Source of the DNA: Anaeromassilibacillus senegalensis
GTDB taxonomy: Bacteria; Bacillota; Clostridia; Oscillospirales; Acutalibacteraceae
Assembly: GCF_001261775.1 (NCBI RefSeq)
Contig: NZ_LN868538.1
Location: forward strand, 868,001 to 932,000
Length of the DNA stretch: 64,000 bases
Direction: 5' to 3'
A model generated the notes under the pieces. That model saw nothing but the letters and a program-made list of their open reading frames with translations, was not told where the DNA came from and ran no database searches. Below, piece after piece: positions 49,452 to 57,534 of this stretch (position 1 is its first letter; each line of letters starts with the position of its first letter). The position numbers were made by a program, and so were the translations under genes.

Positions 49452-51221
49452 TTAAACCGCGGGATTCACCTGTGTCTGCTGCTCGGGCGGAACGGTGTCC
49501 GGTGTAGGCGTGACGGACTGTACCGCGTCCCCGCCTTCCGTAATGGGTGCTTCCGGCGTCTCTACCGGCGGTGTCTCCGGGGTAGTCGGCGTTTCCGGAT
49601 TGACCGGCGTCTCTGCGGGCGGCGTGCTGCTCGGTGTCTCAGGCGCCGGCGTTGCCGGGGTGCTGGGTGTTTCCGCCGGCGGCGTGCTGCTGGTCGGCTG
49701 TCCGTTCACCGGTTTGCCGCTGTCGTTGACCAGCGTCGCGGTTGCCGGGTCGGTATCCGGCCCAATGGAATAATAGGCCGGCGCTGGGCGGTAATACGAA
49801 TTCGACAGTTTCTCCGTCTTGACAACTTTGCCGTCTTTGTAATACACGCGCTGTGCGGCGGCACGGTAGCCCTCGCGGGCTTTGGCGTCCAGCCGCATGG
49901 TTCCCTTCGCCATGGACTTATCCACCGTGTATTTGGGCGTACTGGTTGCCGGGATTACCTCTGTCTGTTGGGACGTGATCTCAATCTTGTCGTACTCCGG
50001 CGACTGGTAGCCATAAATCGTCGCCGTAAGGGTCTTGCCCTCCATGGTCGTGTAGAGATACATCGGGTAATTTGTCGTGTTTTTAAATTTGAAATCCAGC
50101 GCGCCGTAGCTGACCGCCGCGTCCTGCCCGACAGGGCAGTAGGTCGATTTGATCGAATGGCTGGAGCGTTCCACGATCTCCCCGTTGGCGCGCAGCACCG
50201 CACCGTAAAGCGTGGTGCTGGTCTGGCAGATGCCGCCGCCGTACGACGGGACCAGCTTGCCGTTGACAATGGCGTTTGCCTGCAAATAGCCGTCGTCCTT
50301 ACTGCAGCTCCCCACCTTGTCAAAGTAGGAGAAGGTTTCCCCCGGCCCAACGACCGTTCCGTTCATGGCCTGCATTGCCAGCTTCATGTTGTGGTTGCCG
50401 TTGCTGGTATTGGTGGATTTGGTGCTGTAAGTACCGATTTTCTTCATGTTTGCCTTGAGATCCGCCGCCGTGACGGTAAACGGTTCTTCCTTGACCGGAA
50501 TGGTGACGCTTCCCGTACGCTCGTTTTTCAGCACGGACTCCACTGAGGCCGCCAGCGCATCCACGTCCACCTGACGGCCGTTTTGGCCCTCCGCAAAGGT
50601 GAACGTTTCACTGGACGCGTCAAAGCTTTTGACGGTCGCATTTTGTGCCGCCTGATTCAGTTCCTTTGTCTGCTCGGTCAATTTTTCCTTTAATCCGGTC
50701 ATTTCCGGCGAAGCGGTGATGGAAAAAGTCTTCGGCTGGGTCTCCAGCTCCGTGATCATCCGGGCGCGCTCCGCCTCATCTTCTTCGGAGCGGGCATAAT
50801 CGTAGGCCTCCCGGAGCACTTCCTCCGTGTTGTATGTAAAGGTTAGATCGTCCTTTGTCAGCTCCCAGCTCTTGCCTTCATAATTCATCGTGACGCGGCA
50901 GTCCGCGCCGAGCGTGGCTTCCACATCCTTCAGCTTTGCGGCGGCTTCCTCCATGGTCATGCCGCCAAGGTCGACGCCTTCCACGACAACGCCTTTATAA
51001 AAGGTATCGTCGGCCACCTGTGACTGCGGCAGGCTCTCCGGCTGAGATTCCGTCCCATCCGTGCGGAGCATGCCGATGCCCGCGCCCACCAGACAAATGA
51101 TCACGACCGCCGCCAATACGCAGCCGCCGATGATCCACCATTTCCTCTTATCGCCAACAGGCGCACCGGAATAAATCTCGCGCCCGTTGTCCTGCTGATT
51201 CCTGTAACGATTGCCGCTCAT
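49452..51221 (-). CDS. VanW family protein with YoaR-like domain and Pro-rich tail
   Basis: The 589-residue protein has an N-terminal cytoplasmic tail, one membrane helix (WWIIGGCVLAAVVIICLVGA), a YoaR/peptidoglycan-binding-4 type domain (about 65-260), a VanW domain (about 270-400; VGPGETFSYFDKVG and SYGGGICQTSTTLYGAVLR), a small G5-like or linker region, and a long Pro/Thr/Glu tail (about 500-589, repeated TPPAETP). It is likely an extracytoplasmic cell-wall protein. VanW function is not established; the name comes from a gene in a vancomycin-resistance cluster. The start follows AGGAGG. Confidence 0.9.
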   Translation of the reverse strand: MSGNRYRNQQDNGREIYSGAPVGDKRKWWIIGGCVLAAVVIICLVGAGIGMLRTDGTESQPESLPQSQVADDTFYKGVVVEGVDLGGMTMEEAAAKLKDVEATLGADCRVTMNYEGKSWELTKDDLTFTYNTEEVLREAYDYARSEEDEAERARMITELETQPKTFSITASPEMTGLKEKLTEQTKELNQAAQNATVKSFDASSETFTFAEGQNGRQVDVDALAASVESVLKNERTGSVTIPVKEEPFTVTAADLKANMKKIGTYSTKSTNTSNGNHNMKLAMQAMNGTVVGPGETFSYFDKVGSCSKDDGYLQANAIVNGKLVPSYGGGICQTSTTLYGAVLRANGEIVERSSHSIKSTYCPVGQDAAVSYGALDFKFKNTTNYPMYLYTTMEGKTLTATIYGYQSPEYDKIEITSQQTEVIPATSTPKYTVDKSMAKGTMRLDAKAREGYRAAAQRVYYKDGKVVKTEKLSNSYYRPAPAYYSIGPDTDPATATLVNDSGKPVNGQPTSSTPPAETPSTPATPAPETPSSTPPAETPVNPETPTTPETPPVETPEAPITEGGDAVQSVTPTPDTVPPEQQTQVNPAV

Positions 51222-51391
51222 ATTGTTCCTCCTGTGTTGCGGTCGGCCTCTATCGGATAACCCTTAAAGACAATTTGATGCATTCTAATGTCTTTATATC
51301 ATATATCCTTTTTCGCCAATTGTAAAGTTACAGCTTTATCACCAATCTGTCCCCTTTTTGATTGGATAACAGAAATTCCCCCTGTTTCTTG

Positions 51392-51419
51392 TTGAATCGC
51401 CTCCAAACTATGTTATAAT
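51392..51419 (+). promoter_or_regulatory. Candidate promoter joined to the repeat relic
   Basis: TTGAAT (51392-51397), 16 bases and TATAAT (51414-51419). The -10 is continuous with the family A repeat relic, as at the other two loci. It reads towards the glycosyltransferase pair at 51647. Confidence 0.45.
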
Positions 51420-51465
51420 AACCGCAATAACCGCATGGCGTTCCCGGAAGCAAAGCTTCCGGCTG
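51413..51465 (+). repeat. Single family A repeat unit, inverted relative to the arrays
   Basis: TAATAACCGCATGGCGTT and CCGGAAGCAAAGCTTCCGG match the reverse complement of the 41385 unit. The inner 8-base stem is perfect; the outer ACGCC arm is lost. A further weak stem GCAGCCT/AGGCTGC followed by a T-run lies at about 51522-51572. Apart from these, 51222-51646 shows no gene. Confidence 0.75.
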
Positions 51466-51646
51466 TAAAACCCTTCCCTTAATTTTATGATCTGTTATAC
51501 AGATTTATCGTTTCCTATGAGCAGCCTGTTTCCAGGTCCGTAAATTGTGATGGAGGCTGCGCCTTTTTTATGATATAATAAAACAATCAAAAGCGTTGTC
51601 GAAACAAATGAACGCCAGGATTTCAATTGTACATGGGAGGGATTCC

Positions 51647-52780
51647 GTGAAAATCCTGATACTTTCCGCCGCGACCGGCGGCGGACACCTGCGCGCCGCT
51701 CGCGCCATTCAATCGTATATCCGGGAAAACGACCCGGACAGCACCGTTGAGGTGGTGGACGCGCTCAAGTGTGTCGGCACTTTGCTGGACAAGACCTGCT
51801 GCGACGGCTACCGCTTTCTGGCAACCAAGACGCCCAGGATATTTGGGCAGTTGTACCGCGCAACCAATGAGGAAAGCCCGCTGAACGCGCTGATGACACA
51901 TTTCAGCGGCCTGTTCGGCCTGCGCCTGATCCCTATGCTGCGCGAACAAAACCCGGACCTCATCCTTTCCACGCATCCGTTCGCCACGGAGATGATCTCC
52001 CATTTGAAGGAAAAGGGCGTTTTGTCCACTCCTCTGATCTGCCTGATGACGGACTACGGCCCGCACCGCGCCTGGATCGCGCCGCGCGTGGACGCATATG
52101 TTGTCAGCAATGAGGATATGATTCCGGAGATGGTGGAGATGGGCGCGCCGCGGGACAGCATCTATCCCTTTGGCATCCCCGTAGAGGACGTTTTCTTTGA
52201 TCAAAAGGACAAGACTGCCCTGCTGGAAGAAATGCAGTTGGAACCGGGAGTCCCGACCATTTTATTTATGGCGGGCAGCTTCGGTGTATCCGGCATCATG
52301 CGGATTTACCGGGAAATTGACGCCCTGGACCTGCGTTTCCAGATCATTGTGATCACCGGTCGGAACGAAAAACTTTACGAGGCGTTCCGGGACGAGCTTT
52401 CGCACAGTACCCGGCGGGCCAAGCTGATCTTCTTTACCAACGAAGTGGAGAAATACATGCACGCCGCCGACCTGCTGGTGACCAAACCGGGCGGGCTGAC
52501 CGTCTCCGAGGCGCTGGCCTGCAATATCCCGCTGGCGGTCTTTGACGCCATCCCCGGGCAGGAGGAGGATAACGCCGACTTTCTGCTCTCCCACAATATG
52601 GCCGTGCGCCTGCATGCCGGAGAAAGCTGCGGCACAACAATCCGCACGCTGTTGAAGGACAACCTCCGCCTGGAAAACATGCGGACTTCCTGCGAGCGCT
52701 TTGACAAGTCGCGGTCGGGGGAAAATATCTTCTGGCTGATGCGCAGGCTGACCGAACCCGAAAGGAAGGATGCCCATTGA
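51647..52780 (+). CDS. Monogalactosyl/glucosyl-diacylglycerol synthase-like glycosyltransferase
   Basis: From GTG 51647 (GGGAGGG upstream) the protein has 377 residues of the GT28/MGDG-synthase type: ILSAATGGGHLRAARAIQ at the N-terminus (diacylglycerol-binding domain), LICLMTDYGPHRAWIAPRVD, FMAGSFGVSG, and the UDP-sugar-binding MHAADLLVTKPGGLTVSEAL with GQEEDNADFL. It probably makes glycolipids of the membrane (as UgtP in Bacillus). It overlaps a close paralogue downstream. Confidence 0.9.
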   Translation: MKILILSAATGGGHLRAARAIQSYIRENDPDSTVEVVDALKCVGTLLDKTCCDGYRFLATKTPRIFGQLYRATNEESPLNALMTHFSGLFGLRLIPMLREQNPDLILSTHPFATEMISHLKEKGVLSTPLICLMTDYGPHRAWIAPRVDAYVVSNEDMIPEMVEMGAPRDSIYPFGIPVEDVFFDQKDKTALLEEMQLEPGVPTILFMAGSFGVSGIMRIYREIDALDLRFQIIVITGRNEKLYEAFRDELSHSTRRAKLIFFTNEVEKYMHAADLLVTKPGGLTVSEALACNIPLAVFDAIPGQEEDNADFLLSHNMAVRLHAGESCGTTIRTLLKDNLRLENMRTSCERFDKSRSGENIFWLMRRLTEPERKDAH

Positions 52781-53901
52781 AAATATTACTGCTCTACGCT
52801 TCCGCGGGCGGAGGCCACAAGCGGGCCGCACAGGCGCTGGAAGCATATTTGAACACACATTTGGAGGGCGCGGAGGTCCGTGTGGAAGACGCACTCAAAT
52901 ACGCCGGTAAACTGGTGGACTCAATCTGCTGCGACGGCTATCGTTTTTCCGCCAAGCACGCGCCGGGTGTTTTCGGGACGCTGTACCGGAACACGAACAA
53001 GCCGACCCGGTTAGCAGCCCTGCTGCCCCGTATCAACGCCCTGCTCAGCAAAAAACTGCTCGCGCTGTTGGAGGAATTCCAGCCGGACATCGTGCTGGAT
53101 ACCTACCATTTCGCGGGGCAGATGATCTCCACCCTGAAGGAAAAGGGTCTGACAAAGGTGCCGCTGGTCAATATTCTGACGGACTACGGCCCGCACATGG
53201 CCTGGCTTGCGCCGCATGCGGACGCCTATGTCGTCGCTTCGGATGAAATGGCGGATCAGTTCGCGCAGATGGGCGCGCCGCGGGAAAAAATCCACCCCTT
53301 CGGTATCCCCGTCTTTGAGGAGTTTTTCGCGCAGGACGACAAGGACGCGCTGCTTCGTCAGATGAACCTGGTTCCCGGCGTGCCAACCGTCCTGATTATG
53401 GCGGGCAGCTTCGGCGTCAACCACATTCTGGAGGTTTTCCGGGACATTGTGATGCTGGGCGCGGATTTTCAGATGATTGTCATCACAGGAAAAAATGAAA
53501 AGCTGTACAAGGCCTTTCAAAAAGAGATCGCAATTAATTCCAAACGGACTGAACTGGTCGCCTTCACCAGCGAGGTGCACAAGTACATGCACGCCGCCGA
53601 CCTGCTCATCACAAAACCGGGCGGGCTGACCGTCTCTGAGGCGCTGGCCAGCGGCCTGCCAATGGCGGTGTTTGACGCAATCCCCGGGCAAGAGGAGGAC
53701 AACGCCGACTTTTTGCAGCGGCACAACATGGGTGTGCGTCTCAAAAGCGGCGCAAGCTGCACCTTCGCCATCCGTTCCCTCCTGCTGGACCCGCGCCGGC
53801 TGGAGGAAATGCGGGACGCCTGCCGCGCGTTTGACAAATCGGACGGCAATCAAAAAATCCTGTCGCTCATTTTGGAGCTGACGGGCGGGAAAAAGGAGTA
53901 A
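52777..53901 (+). CDS. MGDG synthase-like glycosyltransferase (second copy)
   Basis: The 374-residue protein starts at TTG 52777 inside the stop of the previous gene (TTGA), with AAAGGAAGG upstream. It has the same motifs as its neighbour (LLYASAGGGHKRAAQAL, NILTDYGPHMAWLAPHAD, MAGSFGVNHILEV, MHAADLLITKPGGLTVSEAL). Roughly half of the residues are shared by eye. The two could add the first and second sugar, or act as a heteromer. A small membrane protein follows three bases after the stop. Confidence 0.9.
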   Translation: MKILLLYASAGGGHKRAAQALEAYLNTHLEGAEVRVEDALKYAGKLVDSICCDGYRFSAKHAPGVFGTLYRNTNKPTRLAALLPRINALLSKKLLALLEEFQPDIVLDTYHFAGQMISTLKEKGLTKVPLVNILTDYGPHMAWLAPHADAYVVASDEMADQFAQMGAPREKIHPFGIPVFEEFFAQDDKDALLRQMNLVPGVPTVLIMAGSFGVNHILEVFRDIVMLGADFQMIVITGKNEKLYKAFQKEIAINSKRTELVAFTSEVHKYMHAADLLITKPGGLTVSEALASGLPMAVFDAIPGQEEDNADFLQRHNMGVRLKSGASCTFAIRSLLLDPRRLEEMRDACRAFDKSDGNQKILSLILELTGGKKE

Positions 53902-53904
53902 CAA

Positions 53905-54102
53905 ATGAAACTGCCAGATATTAAAATCAACCTGACCGGCTACGGCGTCATGGGCGTCATCGTGCTGGTCCTGCTGGTCCTTGACATTAAAGATGTCAAC
54001 GCGCCGGGCATCGGCCTGGACGTGGTGCTGCTGGGCTTCATCATTTACATGATCTACAAGACCGTCAACAAAAAACCGGGGAAAGACAAATCCGGCAAAT
54101 AA
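53905..54102 (+). CDS. Small membrane protein in the glycosyltransferase operon
   Basis: The 65-residue protein has two hydrophobic segments (GVMGVIVLVLLVLDI and GLDVVLLGFIIYMIY) and a Lys-rich tail (NKKPGKDKSGK). It lies three bases after the second glycosyltransferase, with AAAAAGGAG as its ribosome binding site. No family recognised; a membrane partner or tether for the soluble transferases is possible. Confidence 0.72.
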   Translation: MKLPDIKINLTGYGVMGVIVLVLLVLDIKDVNAPGIGLDVVLLGFIIYMIYKTVNKKPGKDKSGK

Positions 54103-54151
54103 AAAGGCGGTTTTAACCCGCATTTGCACAAAACACAGTTCCTATACGCGC

Positions 54152-54180
54152 GATTCCCCCCGCCGGTGGCGGGGGGAATC
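54152..54180 (+). terminator. Strong hairpin after the glycosyltransferase operon
   Basis: GATTCCCCCCGCC pairs perfectly with GGCGGGGGGAATC across a three-base loop. No T-run follows, so the terminator role is likely but not certain. Confidence 0.6.
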
Positions 54181-54232
54181 ATCATATTCAGCCGATTTTT
54201 ATGTATTCTGCCAATTGTACAACCAACCCTAT

Positions 54233-54925
54233 TCAGCCTTGCATCGCCATATGCGCGGCGCTCTCCGCGTGAATCTGCGTCGTATCGAACAGCGGAACCT
54301 TTGTATCCTCCTGCCGTACCAGCAGCCCGATCTCTGTACAGCCCAGAATGACACCCTGTGCGCCCTGTTCCGCCAGCCCGGCAATGATGCGCAGGAACTC
54401 CTGCCTGGACGCTTCCTTCAGCTCGCCCAGGCAAAGCTCCTGAAAGATCACATTGTTGATGTATTTCCGGTCTGTTTCGCCCGGAACCAGGACTTCAATG
54501 TTTTGTTCGGCAAGCTTCGCCTTATAAAACGCCTGTTCCATGGTATATTGAGTACCCAGCAATCCCACGCGGCGGACATCCTGGCGCAAAAGTTCCTGTG
54601 CTGTAACCTCCGCGATATGCAGAAGCGGGATACTGATTCCCGCGGCGACCTGATCCGCCACCTTATGCATGGTGTTGGTGCAGATCAATACAAGGTCCGC
54701 GCCCGCGCGCTCCAGACTCTGCGCCGCGTCAGTCAGAATCCGTGCACTTTTATCCCAGTCCCCGCTGGATTGGCAGGCTTCTATTTCCGCAAAATCGACG
54801 CTGTACAGCAGACATTTCGCGGAGTGCAGTCCGCCCATGGTTTCCTTGACAACGGTATTGATGATCTGGTAATAGCCGACGGTGCTTTCCCAGCTCATTC
54901 CGCCGATCAGCCCGATGGTTTTCAT
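54233..54925 (-). CDS. Aspartate/glutamate racemase family protein
   Basis: The 230-residue protein has [19 protein letters not shown] at the N-terminus and two cysteine motifs, [11 protein letters not shown] (Cys near residue 83) and [11 protein letters not shown] (Cys near 196), which act as the acid/base pair of cofactor-free amino-acid racemases. The YgeA-like sequence suggests a broad-specificity racemase. It overlaps the upstream acetyltransferase gene by 4 bases, and both follow a Fur-family gene. Confidence 0.9.
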   Translation of the reverse strand: MKTIGLIGGMSWESTVGYYQIINTVVKETMGGLHSAKCLLYSVDFAEIEACQSSGDWDKSARILTDAAQSLERAGADLVLICTNTMHKVADQVAAGISIPLLHIAEVTAQELLRQDVRRVGLLGTQYTMEQAFYKAKLAEQNIEVLVPGETDRKYINNVIFQELCLGELKEASRQEFLRIIAGLAEQGAQGVILGCTEIGLLVRQEDTKVPLFDTTQIHAESAAHMAMQG

Positions 54926-55437
54926 TGGACATCCTCCCTCAGCAGCGCATATAAGCAGGAATCCTGCATCGCGCCGTTTTTATACACGCTTTTTCGCAGC
55001 GTGCCTTCCAGCGCAAAGCCCGCTTTTTCCAGCACCCGGCGGGACCCCTTGTTAAATGCAAACGGCTCCGCGTGAATCCGCACAATATCGAACCGTGCAA
55101 ACGCATCTTCACAGATTTGCCGGACGGCGGCGCTCATGATTCCATTTTTCCAGAATGGTTCCGCCAGCCAGTACCCAAGTTCGGCGGATTTGCGGTACAC
55201 GTCCGTGCCGAGAAACACGCCGATGCTGCCGACCACTTCTCCGTTGACGACGATGGCGCGGGTCAGCTGGCATGTGGAATCCTCATTCACACAGCTCCCG
55301 ACGTACGTTTCCGCATCCTCGTGGGTGTACGGATAAGGAAACGCGTCCCGCAGGTTTGCCGCGATTTTCGGGTTATTGGCGTACCGGGCAACACTGTCCA
55401 CATCTTCGGGCTTCCACGCTCTCAGTTCAAATTCCAT
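54922..55437 (-). CDS. RimJ/RimL-type GNAT acetyltransferase
   Basis: From ATG 55437 (GGAGGAAATT upstream) the protein has 171 residues. [20 protein letters not shown] and [19 protein letters not shown] are diagnostic of RimJ/L-type enzymes. It overlaps the Fur-type gene by 11 bases and the racemase by 4, so all three are coupled. Substrate unknown. Confidence 0.9.
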   Translation of the reverse strand: MEFELRAWKPEDVDSVARYANNPKIAANLRDAFPYPYTHEDAETYVGSCVNEDSTCQLTRAIVVNGEVVGSIGVFLGTDVYRKSAELGYWLAEPFWKNGIMSAAVRQICEDAFARFDIVRIHAEPFAFNKGSRRVLEKAGFALEGTLRKSVYKNGAMQDSCLYALLREDVQ

Positions 55438-55840
55438 GGGAATTTCCTCCTTTTTTCTCCGTCTCATGTACACATTGCGGACATTTTCCATAGATGGTCA
55501 GGGTATGGCTTTCGATGGAATAGCCGGTTTCCCTCGCGATTTCCTGTTCCATGCCGGAAAGCGGGCAATCGCAGAGCTTGATTTTTGCATTACAGCCGGT
55601 ACACACCAGATAGTGGCCGTGATGCGCCCGTGCAAAGGAGTACCGAACGATACCGTCTCCGAAAACGTCCTTATCCACCAGGGACGCGGCGGCGAACCGT
55701 TCCAGATTCCGGTAGATGGTGGACAGGGCCAGGGTGGGAAACGCCGCTTTCATCTGCGCAAAAAGTTCTTCCGCGCTCATCGGTTCGGTGGAGTGCTGGA
55801 GAATGTGAAGCAGGGCTTCACGCTGTTTGGTGTTTTTCAT
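55427..55840 (-). CDS. Fur-family metal-responsive regulator
   Basis: The 137-residue protein has the winged helix (LALSTIYRNLERFAAASLVD), the metal-binding HHGHYLVCTGC, and structural zinc cysteines CTGC and CPQC. The members Fur, Zur and PerR cannot be told apart reliably here; HHGHY in place of HHDHF slightly favours Zur. It heads an operon with an acetyltransferase and a racemase. The interval 55841-56688 upstream holds repeats. Confidence 0.9.
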   Translation of the reverse strand: MKNTKQREALLHILQHSTEPMSAEELFAQMKAAFPTLALSTIYRNLERFAAASLVDKDVFGDGIVRYSFARAHHGHYLVCTGCNAKIKLCDCPLSGMEQEIARETGYSIESHTLTIYGKCPQCVHETEKKGGNSHGI

Positions 55841-55889
55841 GCATCTGCGGCTCCCTTCTGGACCTGCGGACCTGCGGTCGGCACGGCCC

Positions 55890-56492
55890 GGACGTGCAAC
55901 GTCTTTCGCGCCTCCGGCGGTTTTCCCAGTGAGTCTTCATAAAAGAAATAATCTTTTATATCCCACTGTACGGGGGTATCCATACACAAGATGGAATCGT
56001 AGTGGCGGGACGGACGGGACAAGCTCCCGAGACATACTTTATCTGACAGCTACTAATTAAAACGCGTTTTTCCGCTTTTCTGAAAAGCGGGACCTCCGGT
56101 CAGGTCGCGGACCTCCGGTCGGGACGCGGACTTCCAGTCGGGACGCGCCTCCGGCGAGGAACATTTTCACCTTGCAAATCATGCTTAAAATAGGTCTTTC
56201 TACGTTTCTAAAAGCAGCGAAAACCATTTTTACCATGCAGGCAATTCTTAAAATATATTCTTCTACGTTTCTAAAAAGCGGCGATGGTCGTTTAGAGTGT
56301 CGAGCGAGGCTTTAGCCTCTAGCGAGCGTCCCGACCGGAGGTCAAGAGCGAGTGGGAACGAGTGATATAGTTGTTCCTGGGGCAGCATATTTCCTCTGGG
56401 GCTTTTCCAGATTCCCCGGCTTTTGCCGGGGAACTACGTCGCTTTGAAAAGCGACAGCAAAGACCGTTTTACTTTTAAAAAGTAAAACAACT
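55890..56492 (+). repeat. Composite of family B repeat modules
   Basis: Module 4 inverted at 55890-55920; start of module 1 at 56062-56093; a direct duplication around 56165-56285 (CTACGTTTCTAAAA twice); module 2 at 56283-56343 (GAGGCTTTAGCCTC palindrome); end of module 1 at 56344-56372; module 3 at 56419-56492. Short pieces GGACCTCCGGTC recur. I find no coding region between 55841 and 56778 other than the toxin leader. Confidence 0.8.
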
Positions 56493-56653
56493 CTCATCAA
56501 AACGTTCTTTTACATTGCGCATATACTGAAATTCTTTGATTTTATAAAACAATAGGACTATTAAAAATAGTAAACTTTTATTATATTAAAAATCTGTAAT
56601 TTTTGAAAAATAAAAACATAAAATAAAACAGTATTCTCGAAAAAGGGCGGTTC

Positions 56654-56682
56654 TTGTCAACATCTTCCTGTTGTGCTATGCT
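56654..56682 (+). promoter_or_regulatory. Promoter of toxin locus 1
   Basis: TTGTCA (56654-56659), 17 bases and TATGCT (56677-56682); the transcript would start near 56689. Confidence 0.75.
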
Positions 56683-56778
56683 ATTTGCGTAAGGTGTTAC
56701 CTGGACCATTGGGCGGTTGCCCCTCCACTTCCGGAGGGGATCATTTCTTTTCCCCTCTGCGCGAGGGGAGGTGAGGCC

Positions 56779-56874
56779 ATGATTACATACTCCGAGCTGT
56801 TTCAGCTTTGCAGTGTGCTTCTCGGCATTGCGACGTTCGTCTGGACGGTTGCAACTCACACAAAAAAGAAATAG
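56779..56874 (+). CDS. Holin-like type I toxin peptide
   Basis: The 31-residue peptide starts MITYSELFQLCSVLLG, has one hydrophobic helix (LLGIATFVWTVA) and ends THTKKK. This is the layout of the small holin-like (Hol_Tox) toxins of Firmicutes, which damage the membrane when overproduced. GAGGGGAGGTG is a strong ribosome binding site, partly inside a stem (CCCCTC...GAGGGG), so translation may be held back by RNA folding. A convergent antisense RNA overlaps its 3' end and shares its terminator. Family assignment is from pattern only. Confidence 0.75.
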   Translation: MITYSELFQLCSVLLGIATFVWTVATHTKKK

Positions 56875-56948
56875 CCGCCCAGCTCCTACACTAGCGGCTA
56901 CTTCTTAAGTCGTTCTTGAGGGGCAACCGTCTACTGGTAGCACCTTAC
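56862..56948 (-). ncRNA. Antisense RNA (antitoxin) of toxin locus 1
   Basis: On the minus strand TTGACA (56983-56978), 17 bases and TATAAT (56960-56955), a consensus promoter. The RNA would run from about 56948 to the hairpin ending near 56864 (T-run TTTTTT), about 87 bases. It is complementary to the toxin mRNA from the last codons onward. Confidence 0.7.
56864..56907. terminator. Bidirectional terminator of toxin locus 1
   Basis: AGAAATAGCCGC pairs with GCGGCTACTTCT; T-run on the minus strand. Near-copies at 26919-26959 and about 57270-57317. Confidence 0.85.
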
Positions 56949-57087
56949 GTTTTCATTATAGCTTTCTTTTTTTCGGTTGTCAATCCACAGCTACCACGCA
57001 GCCATTTAATCGCAAAAAGGAATTTATACTTTGAAAACACGTTTCTTTTGGCTGACAATGCCTAAAATATGTTTTCTTCTTTTTAAA

Positions 57088-57155
57088 ACGGCAGATAGTC
57101 GTTTAGAACATCGAGCGAGGCTTTAGCCTCAAGCGAGCATCCCGACCGGAGGTCT
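57088..57155 (+). repeat. Family B repeat module 2
   Basis: GATAGTCGTTTAGAACATCG, the GAGGCTTTAGCCTC palindrome and CCCGACCGGAGGTC match 56283-56343. It sits where toxin locus 2 should have its promoter and leader. Confidence 0.85.
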
Positions 57156-57185
57156 TTTCCCCTCTGCACGAGGGGAGGTAAGGCC

Positions 57186-57281
57186 ATGATTACATACTCC
57201 GAGCTGTTTCAGCTTTGCAGTATGCCTCCCGGCATTGCGACGTTCGTTTGGACTGTTGCAACTCACACAAAAAAGAAATAG
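57186..57281 (+). pseudogene. Decayed copy of the holin-like toxin
   Basis: A second 31-codon frame is nearly identical to 56779-56874 and keeps its ribosome binding site, but Val-Leu-Leu at residues 13-15 is replaced by Met-Pro-Pro. Two prolines inside the membrane helix should spoil it. Its promoter and 5' leader are missing, replaced by repeat module 2. The frame is intact, so it is a pseudogene by inference. Confidence 0.65.
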
Positions 57282-57361
57282 CCGCCCAACCCTCACAAAG
57301 TTAGCGGCTAATTCTTAACGCAACTGAGGGGCAACCGTCTGCCGGTAGCACCTTACGTTTT
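57265..57361 (-). ncRNA. Antisense RNA of toxin locus 2
   Basis: On the minus strand TTGACA (57396-57391), 17 bases and TATGCT (57373-57368); a TATAAT five bases further is a relic of the copy-1 spacing. The RNA would end at the GCCGC/GCGGC hairpin near 57270-57317. The 5' sequence matches that of locus 1. Interval 56875-57185 holds only these RNA elements and repeats. Confidence 0.6.
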
Positions 57362-57465
57362 TATTATAGCATAGCCTTCTTTTTTTCGATTGTCAATCCA
57401 CGGCGACCAGGTACAGAAAAACCGCACTTATATAATAAGAATGGTCGCCCTGAAAAATCCGCGCG

Positions 57466-57494
57466 TTGCCCTCGGCACCGCGTTGGTGTATAAT
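57466..57494 (+). promoter_or_regulatory. Promoter of the cysteine desulfurase operon
   Basis: TTGCCC (57466-57471), 17 bases and TATAAT (57489-57494). Confidence 0.65.
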
Positions 57495-57534
57495 AAAGAT
57501 TATTTCATTAAAGAGCATCGGGAGGTCTTTACTT

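Larger units (their letters stand above)
56689..56950. repeat. Inverted repeats bracketing toxin locus 1
   Basis: The arm at 56689-56725 (GTAAGGTGTTACC then GGGCGGTTGCCCCTC) recurs inverted at about 56917-56950. Toxin mRNA and antisense RNA therefore begin with nearly the same sequence, each able to fold two small hairpins (GGT..ACC and GGGC..GCCC). Confidence 0.8.

Noticed and set aside
51522..51572. Attenuator or riboswitch before the glycosyltransferase pair
   Set aside because: A GCAGCCT/AGGCTGC stem with a T-run exists, but the loop is long and nothing matches a known riboswitch.
56581..56859. 92-codon minus-strand frame over toxin locus 1
   Set aside because: It runs across the toxin promoter and antisense region, without a ribosome binding site; composition is that of the RNA elements.
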